A stretch of DNA of 64,000 bases from Prevotella sp. oral taxon 475 (GTDB lineage: Bacteria; Bacteroidota; Bacteroidia; Bacteroidales; Bacteroidaceae). Positions 1 to 9,532 of the stretch are shown here, one piece after another (within the stretch, counting starts at the first letter, position 1; each line of letters begins with the position of its first letter). The translations under genes and the position numbers were made by a program. Location: NCBI RefSeq assembly GCF_018127805.1, contig NZ_CP072334.1, positions 1,714,001 through 1,778,000 of the forward strand, read 5' to 3'. The notes under the pieces were generated by a model, which saw only the letters and a program-made list of their open reading frames with translations, searched no databases and was not told the DNA's origin.

Positions 1-115
1 TTTGCGCCGTCTTTCAAGCAGAGTAACAGACTCTTTCAGGCAGAAAGGCAAAAGAAAAGAACAGAACAGAAACAATGCAACGTGTGAGCATATATAATAA
101 AGGTATAGCAGGAGA

Positions 116-139
116 GCAGAAAAGCTTCAACTTTTCTGC
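116..139 (+). terminator. Hairpin, possible terminator of an upstream gene
   Basis: Perfect 9-bp inverted repeat, GCAGAAAAG (116-124) and CTTTTCTGC (131-139), with a 6-base loop and the T-containing stretch ATCTTTTAA after it. It could end a gene lying left of the window. No coding region is credible in bases 1-115. Confidence 0.35.
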
Positions 140-185
140 ATCTTTTAACGCCTTTCCCTTGGTAGTCTCCAAGGAAATGACTACC

Positions 186-240
<55 letters not shown>

Positions 241-360
241 ATATGCGCACCTATTGGTAGTGTAACACTTTTTCACTTTATCCTACGCGCGCGCGAAAAG
301 CGTGCAACCTATCTGAAACAAAGGCTCTGCGAGGCTTTTGTGCATGCAGTAGATCATACC

Positions 361-398
361 CGTTTCTCTCACTTTTCGAAGTGTAGAGAAACGTCTGT
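361..398 (+). terminator. Terminator-like hairpin upstream of the LRR gene
   Basis: CGTTTCTCTCACTT (361-374) pairs with AAGTGTAGAGAAACG (379-393) with one bulged T. The sequence after the right arm is TCTGTTTTT. It lies about 40 bases before the start codon at 435 on the same strand, so it would act on transcripts entering the gene from the microsatellite side. A role as attenuator is inferred from position only. Confidence 0.45.
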
Positions 399-434
399 TT
401 TTCCACCAATTATTTACTTAAAAACAAAAGAACT

Positions 435-1745
435 ATGGAGAGATGTAAGCTCTTTTTAACCTGTCTCATGGCAATGCTATGGGTAGGTGTATCGGGACAA
501 CCTGCAAAGTATTACGATTTCTCGAAAGAGAACAGCGACCACACAATGTTGTATTACAAAATTATTGATGAAGATAAAAAAGAAGTGGCATTTTCTGCCC
601 CTAACGGATCTGGAATAGTCTATCATTCATTAACCAAGTTGCATATCCCCGAAACAGTAGAGTACAACGGAAATACCTATACCGTTACACAGTTCGGGAT
701 CGAAGCTCCAACAAGCAATCCTCATATTTTTTGGCATTCAGGAATCGAGGGCATGTTGAATTTGGTCGATTTTAAACTCCCCAGTACGTTAAAGCGAATT
801 AAGAGTGACCATTTTTTGGGTTTCAGTCATCAACTGAAAAAATTAGTAATACCAGCCAGTTTAGAAAGTTATTGCGAGGTGATCTATTATAGAGCCATGG
901 GACTGGAAGAACTATATATGCTGCCACAAATTCCACCAATCTACGACGGAACAAACGGATCTTATCTGAGCTCTGCTATTGGGCTCATAACCGATGGCCT
1001 TAAATACATTTATGTGCCTGCCGATGCGACGGCTGCTTATAAAGCTTCGCCCTACTGGCAAAAGAAACGAGATGGCAGTTCTATTCTCAACATGTATCGC
1101 GAGCAATTTACCTTGAGTAAAAACGGTTATACCAGCCTGTATCTTGAGAGTGAAAATTTTGAGGTTCCTGCGGGCTGCACAGCCTATATCGTCAAAGGCT
1201 TAAAACATCATGCCAACGCTAAGATATATGCCGATGCCAAGTTGCAGGCTTTTCCAGCCGGAACGATTATTCCAGCCGGAACCCCTGTTATCATCGAAAA
1301 CAAAGCGATGAAGAACCAAACCATTACCTACCGTGCTGCTCTCACCATAGGAACACCGGTGGTCATTACCGACAATCTGCTTGTAGGTGTCACCACTGAG
1401 CAAGAACTCAACACCCCTGGTGGTTTCTACTATATCTTTGGTAAGGGGCAATTTGGACAAGGCTTCTATTGGCAGGGCAGCCGTAAGGGAGCTAGCATAA
1501 AATTGAAAGCCCATAGAGCCGGACTTCGCATTCCCGACGGACATCCTATTGCAGCTGCGGGCAAATCGTTTGTTTTCGACTTCGAAGCAGCTAAGGCCGA
1601 ACTCACCTTGGGTATTCGACAAGAGTCCATTTCTAAAGGAAATCCAACTAAGCAAATTACCTACGATCTACAAGGCCGTCGCGTATCTCACCCCACCCCT
1701 GGTGGTATCTATATCGTCAACGGAAAGAAGATCATAAAAGAATAA
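435..1745 (+). CDS. Secreted leucine-rich-repeat (BspA-like) surface protein
   Basis: 436-residue protein with an N-terminal signal peptide (hydrophobic stretch to about residue 21). Residues about 60-200 hold irregular leucine-rich segments such as LTKLHIPETVEYNG, LVDFKLPSTLKRI and LKKLVIPASLES, typical of BspA/LRR_5 proteins of Prevotella and Treponema, which act in adhesion and host binding. The C-terminus (about 395-436) contains YDLQGRRVSHPTPGGIYI, the short domain found at the ends of many Prevotella secreted proteins and related to type IX secretion signals. It is short for a BspA protein, with few repeats. A small acidic protein follows four bases after its stop. The ligand is unknown. 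Confidence 0.75.
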   Translation: MERCKLFLTCLMAMLWVGVSGQPAKYYDFSKENSDHTMLYYKIIDEDKKEVAFSAPNGSGIVYHSLTKLHIPETVEYNGNTYTVTQFGIEAPTSNPHIFWHSGIEGMLNLVDFKLPSTLKRIKSDHFLGFSHQLKKLVIPASLESYCEVIYYRAMGLEELYMLPQIPPIYDGTNGSYLSSAIGLITDGLKYIYVPADATAAYKASPYWQKKRDGSSILNMYREQFTLSKNGYTSLYLESENFEVPAGCTAYIVKGLKHHANAKIYADAKLQAFPAGTIIPAGTPVIIENKAMKNQTITYRAALTIGTPVVITDNLLVGVTTEQELNTPGGFYYIFGKGQFGQGFYWQGSRKGASIKLKAHRAGLRIPDGHPIAAAGKSFVFDFEAAKAELTLGIRQESISKGNPTKQITYDLQGRRVSHPTPGGIYIVNGKKIIKE

Positions 1746-1749
1746 AGAG

Positions 1750-1944
1750 ATGAAAGAAAAATATATCATTCCCATCATTAAAATTGTGCAGCTCTCGACC
1801 GATGCAAATATCGCCCAATTTATTGTCAGTTCCAAATCCATCGGTGAAGAAGAAGGCGAGGCTAAATCCGGATTCTTTGAAGAGGAAGACGAAGACGCAT
1901 TCGACTCCTCGGAAGAAAAGCCCTGGGGAGAGGTGAGCTATTAG
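1750..1944 (+). CDS. Small acidic protein downstream of the LRR protein
   Basis: 64 residues. The N-terminus MKEKYIIPIIKIVQLS resembles a family of short Bacteroidales proteins that begin MKKKYIxPxIxxxxL. The C-terminal half is extremely acidic, with EEEGEAKSGFFEEEDEDAFD and a terminal W-G-E-V-S-Y. There is no convincing signal peptide or membrane segment. It starts four bases after the LRR stop codon, so the two genes are probably co-transcribed. Similar small proteins are common in Prevotella beside secreted proteins; I know of no established function. Confidence 0.6.
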   Translation: MKEKYIIPIIKIVQLSTDANIAQFIVSSKSIGEEEGEAKSGFFEEEDEDAFDSSEEKPWGEVSY

Positions 1945-2015
1945 GTTCTGACTGGATGCTCTTCTGCTGGAACCATCTGCAGAATCGCTGCGTGCCATCA
2001 CCATTAAAAAGAACG

Positions 2016-2048
2016 GAGGTGACTTCCCGATGTGCGGGAAGTCACCTC
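2016..2048. terminator. 14-bp perfect hairpin after the small acidic gene
   Basis: GAGGTGACTTCCCG (2016-2029) pairs perfectly with CGGGAAGTCACCTC (2035-2048) around a 5-base loop. It is about 70 bases downstream of the stop at 1944, with only TT after it, so a terminator or RNA-stabilising role is likely but not certain. It runs directly into the repeat array that follows. Confidence 0.5.
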
Positions 2049-2051
2049 TTG

Positions 2052-2118
2052 CGTATCGGGAGATCATCTCCCGTGCATCAGGAGGTCATCTCCCGCGCAT
2101 CAGGAGGTCATCTGCCGT
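2052..2118. repeat. Three 22-bp hairpin-forming repeat units
   Basis: Three tandem units of about 22 bp sharing GGAGGTCATCTCCCG, with variants GGGAGATCATCTCCCG and GGAGGTCATCTGCCG. The first holds the palindrome CGGGAGA-TCA-TCTCCCG. The array sits between the hairpin at 2016-2048 and the lptD promoter. The rest of the 1945-2313 gap shows nothing else. Confidence 0.8.
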
Positions 2119-2295
2119 GCATCGAAATCCTATCTGCCACCTATTGGGGCACTGTGCGTAAACACATCCAAGGGAGGTGGTCTATCCAAGTTCCCTAAGT
2201 TAGAGGGCTCACTCCAGTAACATCCGCTCACTCAGGGGCACGGCCAACAACATGTTAAAAAGGGAAAAGGGGCGGCGGCTTTATCATTTATTCCT

Positions 2296-2303
2296 TAATT
2301 TTG
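2296..2303 (+). promoter_or_regulatory. -7 box of the lptD promoter
   Basis: TAATTTTG matches the Bacteroidota -7 consensus TAnnTTTG and lies ten bases before the lptD start codon, implying a very short leader. No clear -33 TTTG is visible. Confidence 0.55.
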
Positions 2304-2313
2304 TGCCTCGAAA

Positions 2314-5136
2314 ATGCAGAGAAAATCAGTTATAACACTCCTGCTGCTCGTCGCCCTGTTCGTGATGGCAGAAACCTACGCTCCTCTTTCCCAACGACGG
2401 AAAAAGGAGAAACGACCTGCGGCTCATGTGGCAGACGCAATGCGGCGAGACTCGCTGCCATCCGTCGACACTACACGGATGGACTCCTTGCAAAGAGCTA
2501 TCTATCGACATAATCGAATGGTGGACGACTCGATTCGGCTCGACTCACTCAACCGACAAAAGAAAAACGGCATCGACGCACCTGTAACCTACTCGGCCAC
2601 CGACTCATTGGTCTACAACGCCGCAACGAGAACGGCACATCTCTATGGGTCGGGCAAGGTAAAATACGAAGATATGGATCTGGCCAGCGAACGCATCCGC
2701 ATGAATCTCGATAGCAACGTGGTGCATGCCACTGGCGCAGCAGACTCTACGGCCAAACGAGGACTGAAGGGACTGCCTGTTTTCACAATGGGCAGCGACA
2801 AATATGAGAGCGACACGATGGCTTTCAATTTCAAAACCAAAAAGGGCCTTATCAAAGACGTCTATACCCAACAGCAGGAGGGATTTCTGCACGGGGCGCG
2901 GGCCAAACGCAATGCACAGGGCGAGGTGTTTCTCCAACATGGACGATATACGACGTGCGATAAAGACTGTCCCGACTTCTATATCTCACTCTCACGGGCT
3001 AAGGTGCGACCGGGAAAGGATGTGGTCTTCGGGCCGGCTTATCTCGTCGTGGCCGATGTTCCGCTACCTCTGGCCATCCCCTACGGCTTCTTTCCATTTA
3101 CGAAGAAATTCAGTAGCGGACTCATCATGCCGACCTATGGCGACGAGAGCGACCGAGGATTTTATCTGCGTGATGGCGGTTATTATTTTGCCATGGGCGA
3201 TAAATGGGACTTGAAATTGCTGGGCGAGATCTATACGAAGGGGTCGTGGGGACTGTCGGCAGCCACCAACTATCGCAAACGTTATCGATATAACGGCAGT
3301 TTCTTCTTCAGCTATCAAAACACGAAAACGGGCGACAAGGGTCTTCCTGACTATTCGAAACAAACGAGCTTTAAACTCCAATGGAGTCATCGACAAGACA
3401 AAAAGGCCAATCCCTACAGTAATCTCTCGGCCAGCGTGAACTTCGCCTCAACAAGCTACGAACGCAACAACCTCAATAGTCTGTACAATCCGCAGAGCAT
3501 GACGCAGAGTACGCGCACCTCGTCGGTAAGCTGGAACACTACGTTCTCGAGCCTCGGAATGACACTGAGTTCTACGGCCAATCTCTCGCAGAACATGCGC
3601 GACTCATCAGTAGCCATGACACTGCCCGACCTTAACATCTCCATCGCCCGGTTCTATCCCTTTAAACGTCGGCATGCTGCGGGGAAAGAACGGTGGTACG
3701 AGAAGATTGCACTGAGCTATACGGGACAGCTGAGCAACTCGATTACGACGAAGGAGGATCGGCTCTTTCGGTCGAACCTCATCAAGGATTGGCGCAACGG
3801 TATGCAACACAATATTCCAGTGAGCGGAAGTTTCACGGTGTTGAAGTTCATCAGTCTGAATCCGTCGCTCTCGTTCACCGACAGGATGTATTCCAACAAA
3901 GTGATGCGCTCGTGGAACGTGGCACGACAGGTGGAGCAAACCGACACGACGTATGGCTTCCACAACGTGTACGATTGGCGGATGAGCGTGTCGGCCAATA
4001 CGAAACTCTACGGTTTCTGGACCCCGAGTCGAAAAATTTTCGGTGATAAAATCGTGGCCATCCGGCACGTCATCACGCCGCAGGTGAGCTTCAGTTATGC
4101 CCCCGACTTCAGTGCCTCGCGTTACGGCTACTACGAAACGTATGTCAAGACTGATGCGCATGGCAATGTCTCACTGGTAGAGTATTCGCCGTTCTCCAAT
4201 GCGCTCTTCGGCGTTCCGGGAAAGGGAAAGACGGGAAGCGTGACATTCGACTTGAGCAATAACCTGGAAATGAAGATTCGGTCGGATCAAGACTCGACGG
4301 GCTTCAAAAAACTGAGCCTCATCGACGAGCTCGGGGCGTCGATGTCCTACAATATGGCCGCCGAGACGCGCCCGTGGAGCGATCTGAGCATGCGGTTGCG
4401 TCTGAAATGGTGGAAGAATTATACGTTCAGCGTCAACGCTGTCTTTGCCACCTATGCCTACGATTTGGACAGCAACGGTCATCCTTATGTGGGAACGCAT
4501 ACGGAATGGAGCCGCGGCAGATTCGGTCGGTTCCAGGGCATGTCGCAAAATCTTTCGTTCACCCTCACCCCCGAAAAGCTCAAAAAGCTCTTCGGCGGCG
4601 GTTCGAAAGACGACGAGAAGAGGAAACGTAATCAAAAAGACGACGAAGGCGTAGACACCGACATCGAAAGTAACGTAGACAAGACCATGATCGACGGACA
4701 ACGCGGAGCTGGAAAGAAAGATGCCGGAAAGGCCGAGACCGACGAAGATGGATATATGAAGTTCTCAATGCCTTGGTCGCTGACTTTCGGTTACGGCGTG
4801 ACGATGCATGAGAGCAACGAACTGAGCAAGTTCAACTACAACACGATGCGCTATCCCTACAAGTTTACACAAACGCTGAACATCGGCGGCAACATCCGCA
4901 TCAGCGATGGATGGAATATCAGTTTCTCGTCGGGCTACGACTTCGAAAACCATAAAATTTCTATGACCACCGCTTCGCTACAACGCGACCTGCACTGTTT
5001 CAACATGAGTTGCTCGGTGGTTTTGGCTCCTTACACCAGCTATAACTTCACTTTCCGGTGCAACGCAGCAACGCTTACCGACGCACTGAAGTACGACAAG
5101 CGCAGCAACTCGGGTAATTCGGTGCAATGGTATTAA
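2314..5136 (+). CDS. lptD: LPS-assembly outer membrane protein LptD
   Basis: 940 residues. After a signal peptide comes a proline/charge-rich linker, then an OstA-like region (about residues 80-250, with LYGSGKVKYEDMDLASERI and the conserved RYTTCDKDCPDFYI). A long beta-barrel follows, with alternating aromatic strands such as SLIMPTYGDESDRGFYLRDG-type motifs. This is the Bacteroidota form of LptD, which inserts lipopolysaccharide into the outer leaflet of the outer membrane. A strongly charged insert (about 762-810, Lys/Asp/Glu-rich) interrupts the barrel and is probably an external or periplasmic loop. The start at 2314 follows a consensus -7 box and gives a good signal sequence. No lptE or other lpt gene is adjacent. 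Confidence 0.88.
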   Translation: MQRKSVITLLLLVALFVMAETYAPLSQRRKKEKRPAAHVADAMRRDSLPSVDTTRMDSLQRAIYRHNRMVDDSIRLDSLNRQKKNGIDAPVTYSATDSLVYNAATRTAHLYGSGKVKYEDMDLASERIRMNLDSNVVHATGAADSTAKRGLKGLPVFTMGSDKYESDTMAFNFKTKKGLIKDVYTQQQEGFLHGARAKRNAQGEVFLQHGRYTTCDKDCPDFYISLSRAKVRPGKDVVFGPAYLVVADVPLPLAIPYGFFPFTKKFSSGLIMPTYGDESDRGFYLRDGGYYFAMGDKWDLKLLGEIYTKGSWGLSAATNYRKRYRYNGSFFFSYQNTKTGDKGLPDYSKQTSFKLQWSHRQDKKANPYSNLSASVNFASTSYERNNLNSLYNPQSMTQSTRTSSVSWNTTFSSLGMTLSSTANLSQNMRDSSVAMTLPDLNISIARFYPFKRRHAAGKERWYEKIALSYTGQLSNSITTKEDRLFRSNLIKDWRNGMQHNIPVSGSFTVLKFISLNPSLSFTDRMYSNKVMRSWNVARQVEQTDTTYGFHNVYDWRMSVSANTKLYGFWTPSRKIFGDKIVAIRHVITPQVSFSYAPDFSASRYGYYETYVKTDAHGNVSLVEYSPFSNALFGVPGKGKTGSVTFDLSNNLEMKIRSDQDSTGFKKLSLIDELGASMSYNMAAETRPWSDLSMRLRLKWWKNYTFSVNAVFATYAYDLDSNGHPYVGTHTEWSRGRFGRFQGMSQNLSFTLTPEKLKKLFGGGSKDDEKRKRNQKDDEGVDTDIESNVDKTMIDGQRGAGKKDAGKAETDEDGYMKFSMPWSLTFGYGVTMHESNELSKFNYNTMRYPYKFTQTLNIGGNIRISDGWNISFSSGYDFENHKISMTTASLQRDLHCFNMSCSVVLAPYTSYNFTFRCNAATLTDALKYDKRSNSGNSVQWY

Positions 5137-5300
5137 GCAACAGAAAGAAAAAATGGTCAACGTTGTCGTTCAGCCAAAGGAGCAAAGCCAAGCTTGCTTG
5201 AATTTTGTCGTGGCGAGAATTGAAAATCGTCGGCACAGAACTTTTAGTGAAACGGAAAGGCAAAACGCACTTTTGAGGAACGAAAAAAAACGATTTGTTT

Positions 5301-6473
5301 ATGAAGAAAACCACACAGGCCATTCATCTGCCTTACAAACGGCGCGATGCCTACGATGCTCTCAGCATGCCGGTGTATCATGCCGTGGCATTCGAGTTCG
5401 ACAATGCACAGCTCATGGCCGACGCTTTCTGCGGCAGAATTGATGCTCCCGACTATTCACGGGTGGAAAATCCCACGGTAACCAACTTTGAAGAACGTGT
5501 AAAAGCCATCACCGGCGCCCAAGATGTCGTGGCCTTCAACTCGGGGATGGCAGCCATCAGTAACGTGTTGCTGGCTCTGGCGGCAAAAGACAAATACATC
5601 CTTACCTCGCGACATCTCTTCGGTAATACCTATTCGCTCATCACCTCCACCTTGAAACGGTTCGGTGTGGGGGCCAGACTCTGCGACTTGACCAACCTCA
5701 AAGCCGTGGAAGAGGCCATCGATACCGAATGCTGCTGCCTATATCTGGAGATCATGACCAATCCGCAACTCGAAGTAACAGACATTCCGGCCGTGGCAGC
5801 AGTGGCCCATCGCAAGGGCGTTCCGGTGATTGCCGACACGACGCTGATACCTTTCACCGAGTTCTCGGCCCGAGACCTGGGTATAGATGCCGAGGTAGTG
5901 TCGAGCACGAAGTATATCAGTGGCGGCGCAACGTCGCTCGGTGGATTGGTCATCGATTACAGTACTTGCGACCGTCTGCATCATCCGCTGCGCCATGAGA
6001 TGCTCTTCAATCTCGGGGCCTACATGACACCGCAAGCGGCCTATCAGCAAACGGTGGGACTGGAGGTGCTCGATGCGCGATACAAGGTGCAGGCCGCCAA
6101 TGCGCTCTGTTTGGCTAAAAGACTGCAACAGTTGCCATCCATCCGGCGGGTCAACTACGTCGGACTGCCCGACAATCCCTATCATGAACTCTCCAAACGT
6201 CAGTTCGGTCCTACAGCCGGCGCAATGCTCACCATCGACCTCGACAGTCAGGAGGCTTGCTTCCGTTTTATCGACCGTCTGAAATTGATTCATCGCGCCA
6301 CGAATCTCTTCGACAATCGCACGCTGGCGATACACCCAGCCAGCACCATTTTTGGCCTTTTCTCTGCCGAGGAACGCTCCCAAATGGACATTCTCGATAC
6401 CACCATCCGCCTCAGTGTGGGATTGGAAGACGTGGACGACCTCTTCAACGATATCCAACAAGCCCTTCTCTAA
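5301..6473 (+). CDS. Cys/Met metabolism PLP-dependent lyase or sulfhydrylase
   Basis: 390-residue fold-type I PLP enzyme of the cystathionine gamma-synthase/gamma-lyase/O-acetylhomoserine sulfhydrylase family. Visible marks are the YSRVENPT motif near the N-terminus, FNSGMAAIS, and the cofactor lysine in SSTKYISGG. The exact reaction cannot be fixed from sequence alone. An in-frame TTG lies two codons earlier, but ATG at 5301 is the better start. The next gene, a PatB/MalY-type beta-lyase, begins one base after this stop, so both probably form an operon for transsulfuration or cysteine/methionine turnover. Confidence 0.85.
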   Translation: MKKTTQAIHLPYKRRDAYDALSMPVYHAVAFEFDNAQLMADAFCGRIDAPDYSRVENPTVTNFEERVKAITGAQDVVAFNSGMAAISNVLLALAAKDKYILTSRHLFGNTYSLITSTLKRFGVGARLCDLTNLKAVEEAIDTECCCLYLEIMTNPQLEVTDIPAVAAVAHRKGVPVIADTTLIPFTEFSARDLGIDAEVVSSTKYISGGATSLGGLVIDYSTCDRLHHPLRHEMLFNLGAYMTPQAAYQQTVGLEVLDARYKVQAANALCLAKRLQQLPSIRRVNYVGLPDNPYHELSKRQFGPTAGAMLTIDLDSQEACFRFIDRLKLIHRATNLFDNRTLAIHPASTIFGLFSAEERSQMDILDTTIRLSVGLEDVDDLFNDIQQALL

Positions 6474-6474
6474 A

Positions 6475-7665
6475 ATGGAATGCTACGATTTCAACACACG
6501 TATCGACCGCACCGGCAGCGGCGACCTCAAACACAATGCTCTGCTGCCGCGGTGGGGACGCAACGATCTCTTGCCCCTCTGGGTGGCCGATATGGATTTT
6601 GCTACGCCGCCCTTCATCGTTGATGCCCTAAAAAAACGGATGGAACATCCCATCTTTGGCTATACCGTCGAACCTGAAGACTATTGGCCTGCCGTGATCG
6701 ACTGGATCAAATCGCACCACAACTGGGACGTGCAGCGCGAGTGGCTCCGCTTCATTCCGGGCATTGTGAAAGGCATCGGCTTCGTTCTCAACGTTTTTAC
6801 CAAGCCCGGCGAAAAGGTGATTATCCAGCCACCCGTCTATCATCCTTTCCGCCTTACGCCCGAGGCCAATGGGTGCAAGGTGGTGTTCAATCCGCTCAAA
6901 CGCGGCGCAGACGGATATTACGAGATGGATTTCGAGAATCTGGAACAAGTGTGTGACGAACAATGTCGGATTTTCATCCTCTGCAACCCACATAATCCGG
7001 CCGGTCAGACCTGGTCTGCCGAAACGCTACGGCGATTGGCCGACTTTTGTTTCGAACACCATCTACTCGTCATAAGCGACGAGATACACGCCGACATGGC
7101 CCTCTTCGGCAATCGTCACACGCCCTTTGCCACCGTCTCAAAGCGTGCAGCAGAGATCAGCATCACCTTTGGCGCCCCTACAAAGACGTTCAACCTCGCA
7201 GGCATCGTCAGTTCCTACGCCATCGTTCCCAACGAAACCCTCCGCGCGAAGTTCTTCCGCTGGCTCTCGGCCAACGAACTGGACGAACCTACCCTCTTTG
7301 CTCCCATTGCCACGATAGCCGCCTTCCGACAGGGCGAAAACTGGCGCAGGCAGATGTTGCGGTATGTGGAAGAGAACGTTCTCTTCGTCGAAGATTTCTG
7401 CCACAGATACATTCCGCAAATCCGCCCTCTGCGTCCGCAAGCCAGTTTTTTGGTCTGGCTTGACTGCACAGCCCTGAGTCTCTCCCACCGTCTGCTACAA
7501 AAACTTTTCGTAGAAAAAGCCCATCTCGCCCTCAACGACGGCGAAATGTTCGGCGAAGGCGGACAAGGGCACATGCGGATGAACGTCGGTACGCCCCGAA
7601 GCATCCTCCAACAGGCGATGGAACAGCTCAGAGCCGCCATCGACTCACTCATCATCCAAGAATAA
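6475..7665 (+). CDS. patB: PatB/MalY-type cystathionine beta-lyase
   Basis: 396-residue PLP-dependent aminotransferase class I/II protein of the MalY/PatB group, which cleaves C-S bonds of cystathionine or cysteine. The N-terminus MECYDFNTRIDRTGSGDLKH and WVADMDFATPP are characteristic. NPHNPAG and ISDEIHADM are family motifs, and the cofactor lysine lies in FGAPTKTFNLAG. An open frame extends 41 codons upstream, but that stretch overlaps the preceding gene; ATG at 6475, one base after that gene's stop, gives the family's usual length. It is probably co-translated with the upstream lyase. Confidence 0.88.
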   Translation: MECYDFNTRIDRTGSGDLKHNALLPRWGRNDLLPLWVADMDFATPPFIVDALKKRMEHPIFGYTVEPEDYWPAVIDWIKSHHNWDVQREWLRFIPGIVKGIGFVLNVFTKPGEKVIIQPPVYHPFRLTPEANGCKVVFNPLKRGADGYYEMDFENLEQVCDEQCRIFILCNPHNPAGQTWSAETLRRLADFCFEHHLLVISDEIHADMALFGNRHTPFATVSKRAAEISITFGAPTKTFNLAGIVSSYAIVPNETLRAKFFRWLSANELDEPTLFAPIATIAAFRQGENWRRQMLRYVEENVLFVEDFCHRYIPQIRPLRPQASFLVWLDCTALSLSHRLLQKLFVEKAHLALNDGEMFGEGGQGHMRMNVGTPRSILQQAMEQLRAAIDSLIIQE

Positions 7666-7682
7666 GGAGGTCGTAAAAGCAA

Positions 7683-7889
7683 ATGAGCTTCCCCCTGGGG
7701 GGAAACGCAGAACGGACAAAAAAATGAGCTTCCCCCCGGAGGGAAATGCAAAACGGGCAACAATTTAAGCTTTCCCTCCAGGGGGAAACACAGAACGAGC
7801 AAAAAAATGAGCTTTCCCCCGGAGGGAAAGGCAAAACAGGCAACAGATGGATGTTTCTCCCCTGAATGAAACCTCAAACAGCCCAAAAT
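7683..7889. repeat. Array of five ~41-bp hairpin units
   Basis: Five units in tandem, with starts 41-42 bases apart. Each begins with a form of ATGAGCTT and carries an inverted repeat such as TTCCCCC-TGG-GGGGAA, then a purine-rich tail like GCAGAACGGACAA. The fifth unit is degraded. The array fills the space just after the patB stop. An apparent 253-residue minus-strand ORF across it is an artefact. Confidence 0.85.
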
Positions 7890-7982
7890 CAGTTTTTTCG
7901 CACGCATAGAACGGCGAATACCGGGTTCTTCATCGCCCGAAACTTTCGCCATCCATAGAGAAAACTGCTCCAACAAACAAAA

Positions 7983-8017
7983 ATACCGGATTGCTTCCCT
8001 GCCATCCGGTATTTTTT
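7983..8017. terminator. Bidirectional terminator between patB and pepT
   Basis: ATACCGGAT (7983-7991) pairs with ATCCGGTAT (8004-8012). A run of T follows on the plus strand and a run of A precedes the left arm, so it can serve both convergent genes. Confidence 0.8.
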
Positions 8018-8070
8018 AGACTCGAACTATTCGTTCTCTGTCCTCATAATTTCTCGAAAAAGATTTTCTT

Positions 8071-9294
8071 TCAGTCGTAATAATCTGCCGTTATCTCGCA
8101 GATTTTCGTGATGACGTTTACCGCTTTCTGCATTACCTGCACCGACACAAACTCATACGGACCGTGGAAATTCACCCCTCCGGCAAAGATATTGGGACAA
8201 GGCAACCCCTTATAGCTGAGCTGTGCACCATCGGTTCCGCCGCGAATGGGTTTTACTTTGGGCGGAACGCCACACTCCATCATCGCCCTTAACACGATGT
8301 CGATAACGTGCATGTTAGGATCTATCTTCTCCTTCATGTTATAATAGGTATCGCTCACGGTAGCCATAGCCGTTCCTTCACCATATTTTTGATTCAAGGC
8401 ACAGACGCATTTTTCGAAAAACACCTTCCGATCTTCGAATCTCTCGCGGTCATGATCGCGTATAATATAACTCAGCCGAGCCCCTTCCGTACAAGCTTGG
8501 ATGCCGGTCAGGTGATAGAATCCCTCATAGCCCTCGGTAGATTCAGGCGTCTCGTCGGCGGGCAGCATCGCACAAAACTCGCAAGCAAGCCGATTGGCGT
8601 TCACCATCTTCCCCTTCGCATAGCCCGGATGCACGCTCACACCCTTCAGCACCACCTTTGCCGAGGCAGCATTGAAGTTTTCATACTCCAGTTCGCCCAA
8701 GTCTCCACCATCCATGGTGTAAGCCCATTCGCAACCAAACCGTTCCACATCGAAGAGATGCGCCCCCTTGCCAATTTCCTCATCGGGATTGAAGGCAATG
8801 CGAATGTCGCCATGTTTCACCTCGTTATGGTCGCGTAGCCAACACATCGCCTGCATAATCTCGGCAATACCAGCCTTGTCGTCCGCCCCGAGAAGGGTAG
8901 TTCCATCGGTCACAATCAAGTCTTCGCCCACATGCCTCTTCAGTTCAGGAAACTTCGTCGGCGACGAAACGATACCGGCCGACAGCTCGATATCACCCCC
9001 GTCGTAACCTTTCACGATACGGGCTCGCACGTTTTCGCCGCTACAATCGGGACTGGTATCATAGTGAGAAATAAAACCTATCGTGGGAATTCTTTTCTTA
9101 CAGTTGGCCTTCAGCGTAGCATAGAGATAGCCATTGCCATCCATTTCCACATCGCTGAGCCCCTCTCTCTCCATTTCTTTCTTGAGATACTCTGCAAAAA
9201 CAAGCTGTTTCGGGGTGCTCGGAACGGTTTCCGAACCATCGTCCGACTGGGTGTCAAACCGGGTATAATTGATAAACCTCTCTGCAATTTCCAT
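8071..9294 (-). CDS. pepT: Peptidase T (tripeptidase)
   Basis: 407-residue M20B zinc aminopeptidase that removes N-terminal residues from tripeptides in the cytosol. Metal and catalytic signatures are visible: [53 protein letters not shown] and the C-terminal HGPYEF. The open frame extends 28 codons further upstream, but ATG at 9294 gives [17 protein letters not shown], the family N-terminus. It is convergent with patB and ends near their shared terminator. The tRNA-Arg gene lies 143 bases upstream on the same strand. Confidence 0.93.
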   Translation of the reverse strand: MEIAERFINYTRFDTQSDDGSETVPSTPKQLVFAEYLKKEMEREGLSDVEMDGNGYLYATLKANCKKRIPTIGFISHYDTSPDCSGENVRARIVKGYDGGDIELSAGIVSSPTKFPELKRHVGEDLIVTDGTTLLGADDKAGIAEIMQAMCWLRDHNEVKHGDIRIAFNPDEEIGKGAHLFDVERFGCEWAYTMDGGDLGELEYENFNAASAKVVLKGVSVHPGYAKGKMVNANRLACEFCAMLPADETPESTEGYEGFYHLTGIQACTEGARLSYIIRDHDRERFEDRKVFFEKCVCALNQKYGEGTAMATVSDTYYNMKEKIDPNMHVIDIVLRAMMECGVPPKVKPIRGGTDGAQLSYKGLPCPNIFAGGVNFHGPYEFVSVQVMQKAVNVITKICEITADYYD

Positions 9295-9437
9295 GCGTAG
9301 CTGTGATTTAATGAAGTAACGAAATTGCAAACAAAAAACAAAGGTGGTGCGGGTGACGGATAATTTCAGTCTGTCCAAAAACTCCCAAACATCTCAGTTC
9401 TTTCTTCACAACTCGGAATTATCCAATAAAAAAAGAG

Positions 9438-9511
9438 TGACCCCGGCGGGATTCAAACCCACGATCTCAGGAACCGGAATCCTGCATTCTATTCAGCTGA
9501 ACTACGGGGCC
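9438..9511 (-). tRNA. tRNA-Arg (anticodon CCG)
   Basis: A 74-nt cloverleaf on the minus strand. The acceptor arm GGCCCCG pairs with CGGGGTC (one G-T pair). The D stem is GTTC/GAAT, the anticodon stem CAGGA/TCCTG with loop TTCCGGT, so the anticodon is CCG, reading CGG arginine codons. The T arm is GTGGG-TTTGAAT-CCCGC and the discriminator base is A. CCA is not encoded. Confidence 0.93.
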
Positions 9512-9524
9512 CCTTTTTCGCTTG

Positions 9525-9532
9525 CAAAAGTA
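9525..9532 (-). promoter_or_regulatory. -7 box of the tRNA-Arg promoter
   Basis: Minus-strand TACTTTTG (consensus TAnnTTTG) lies 13 bases upstream of the tRNA 5' end. Confidence 0.55.

Noticed and set aside
5739..6461. 240-codon minus-strand ORF within the PLP lyase
   Set aside because: Antisense shadow of a gene with all family motifs.
7215..7976. 253-codon minus-strand ORF
   Set aside because: It runs antisense to patB and through the repeat array; the N-terminal half is array-derived.
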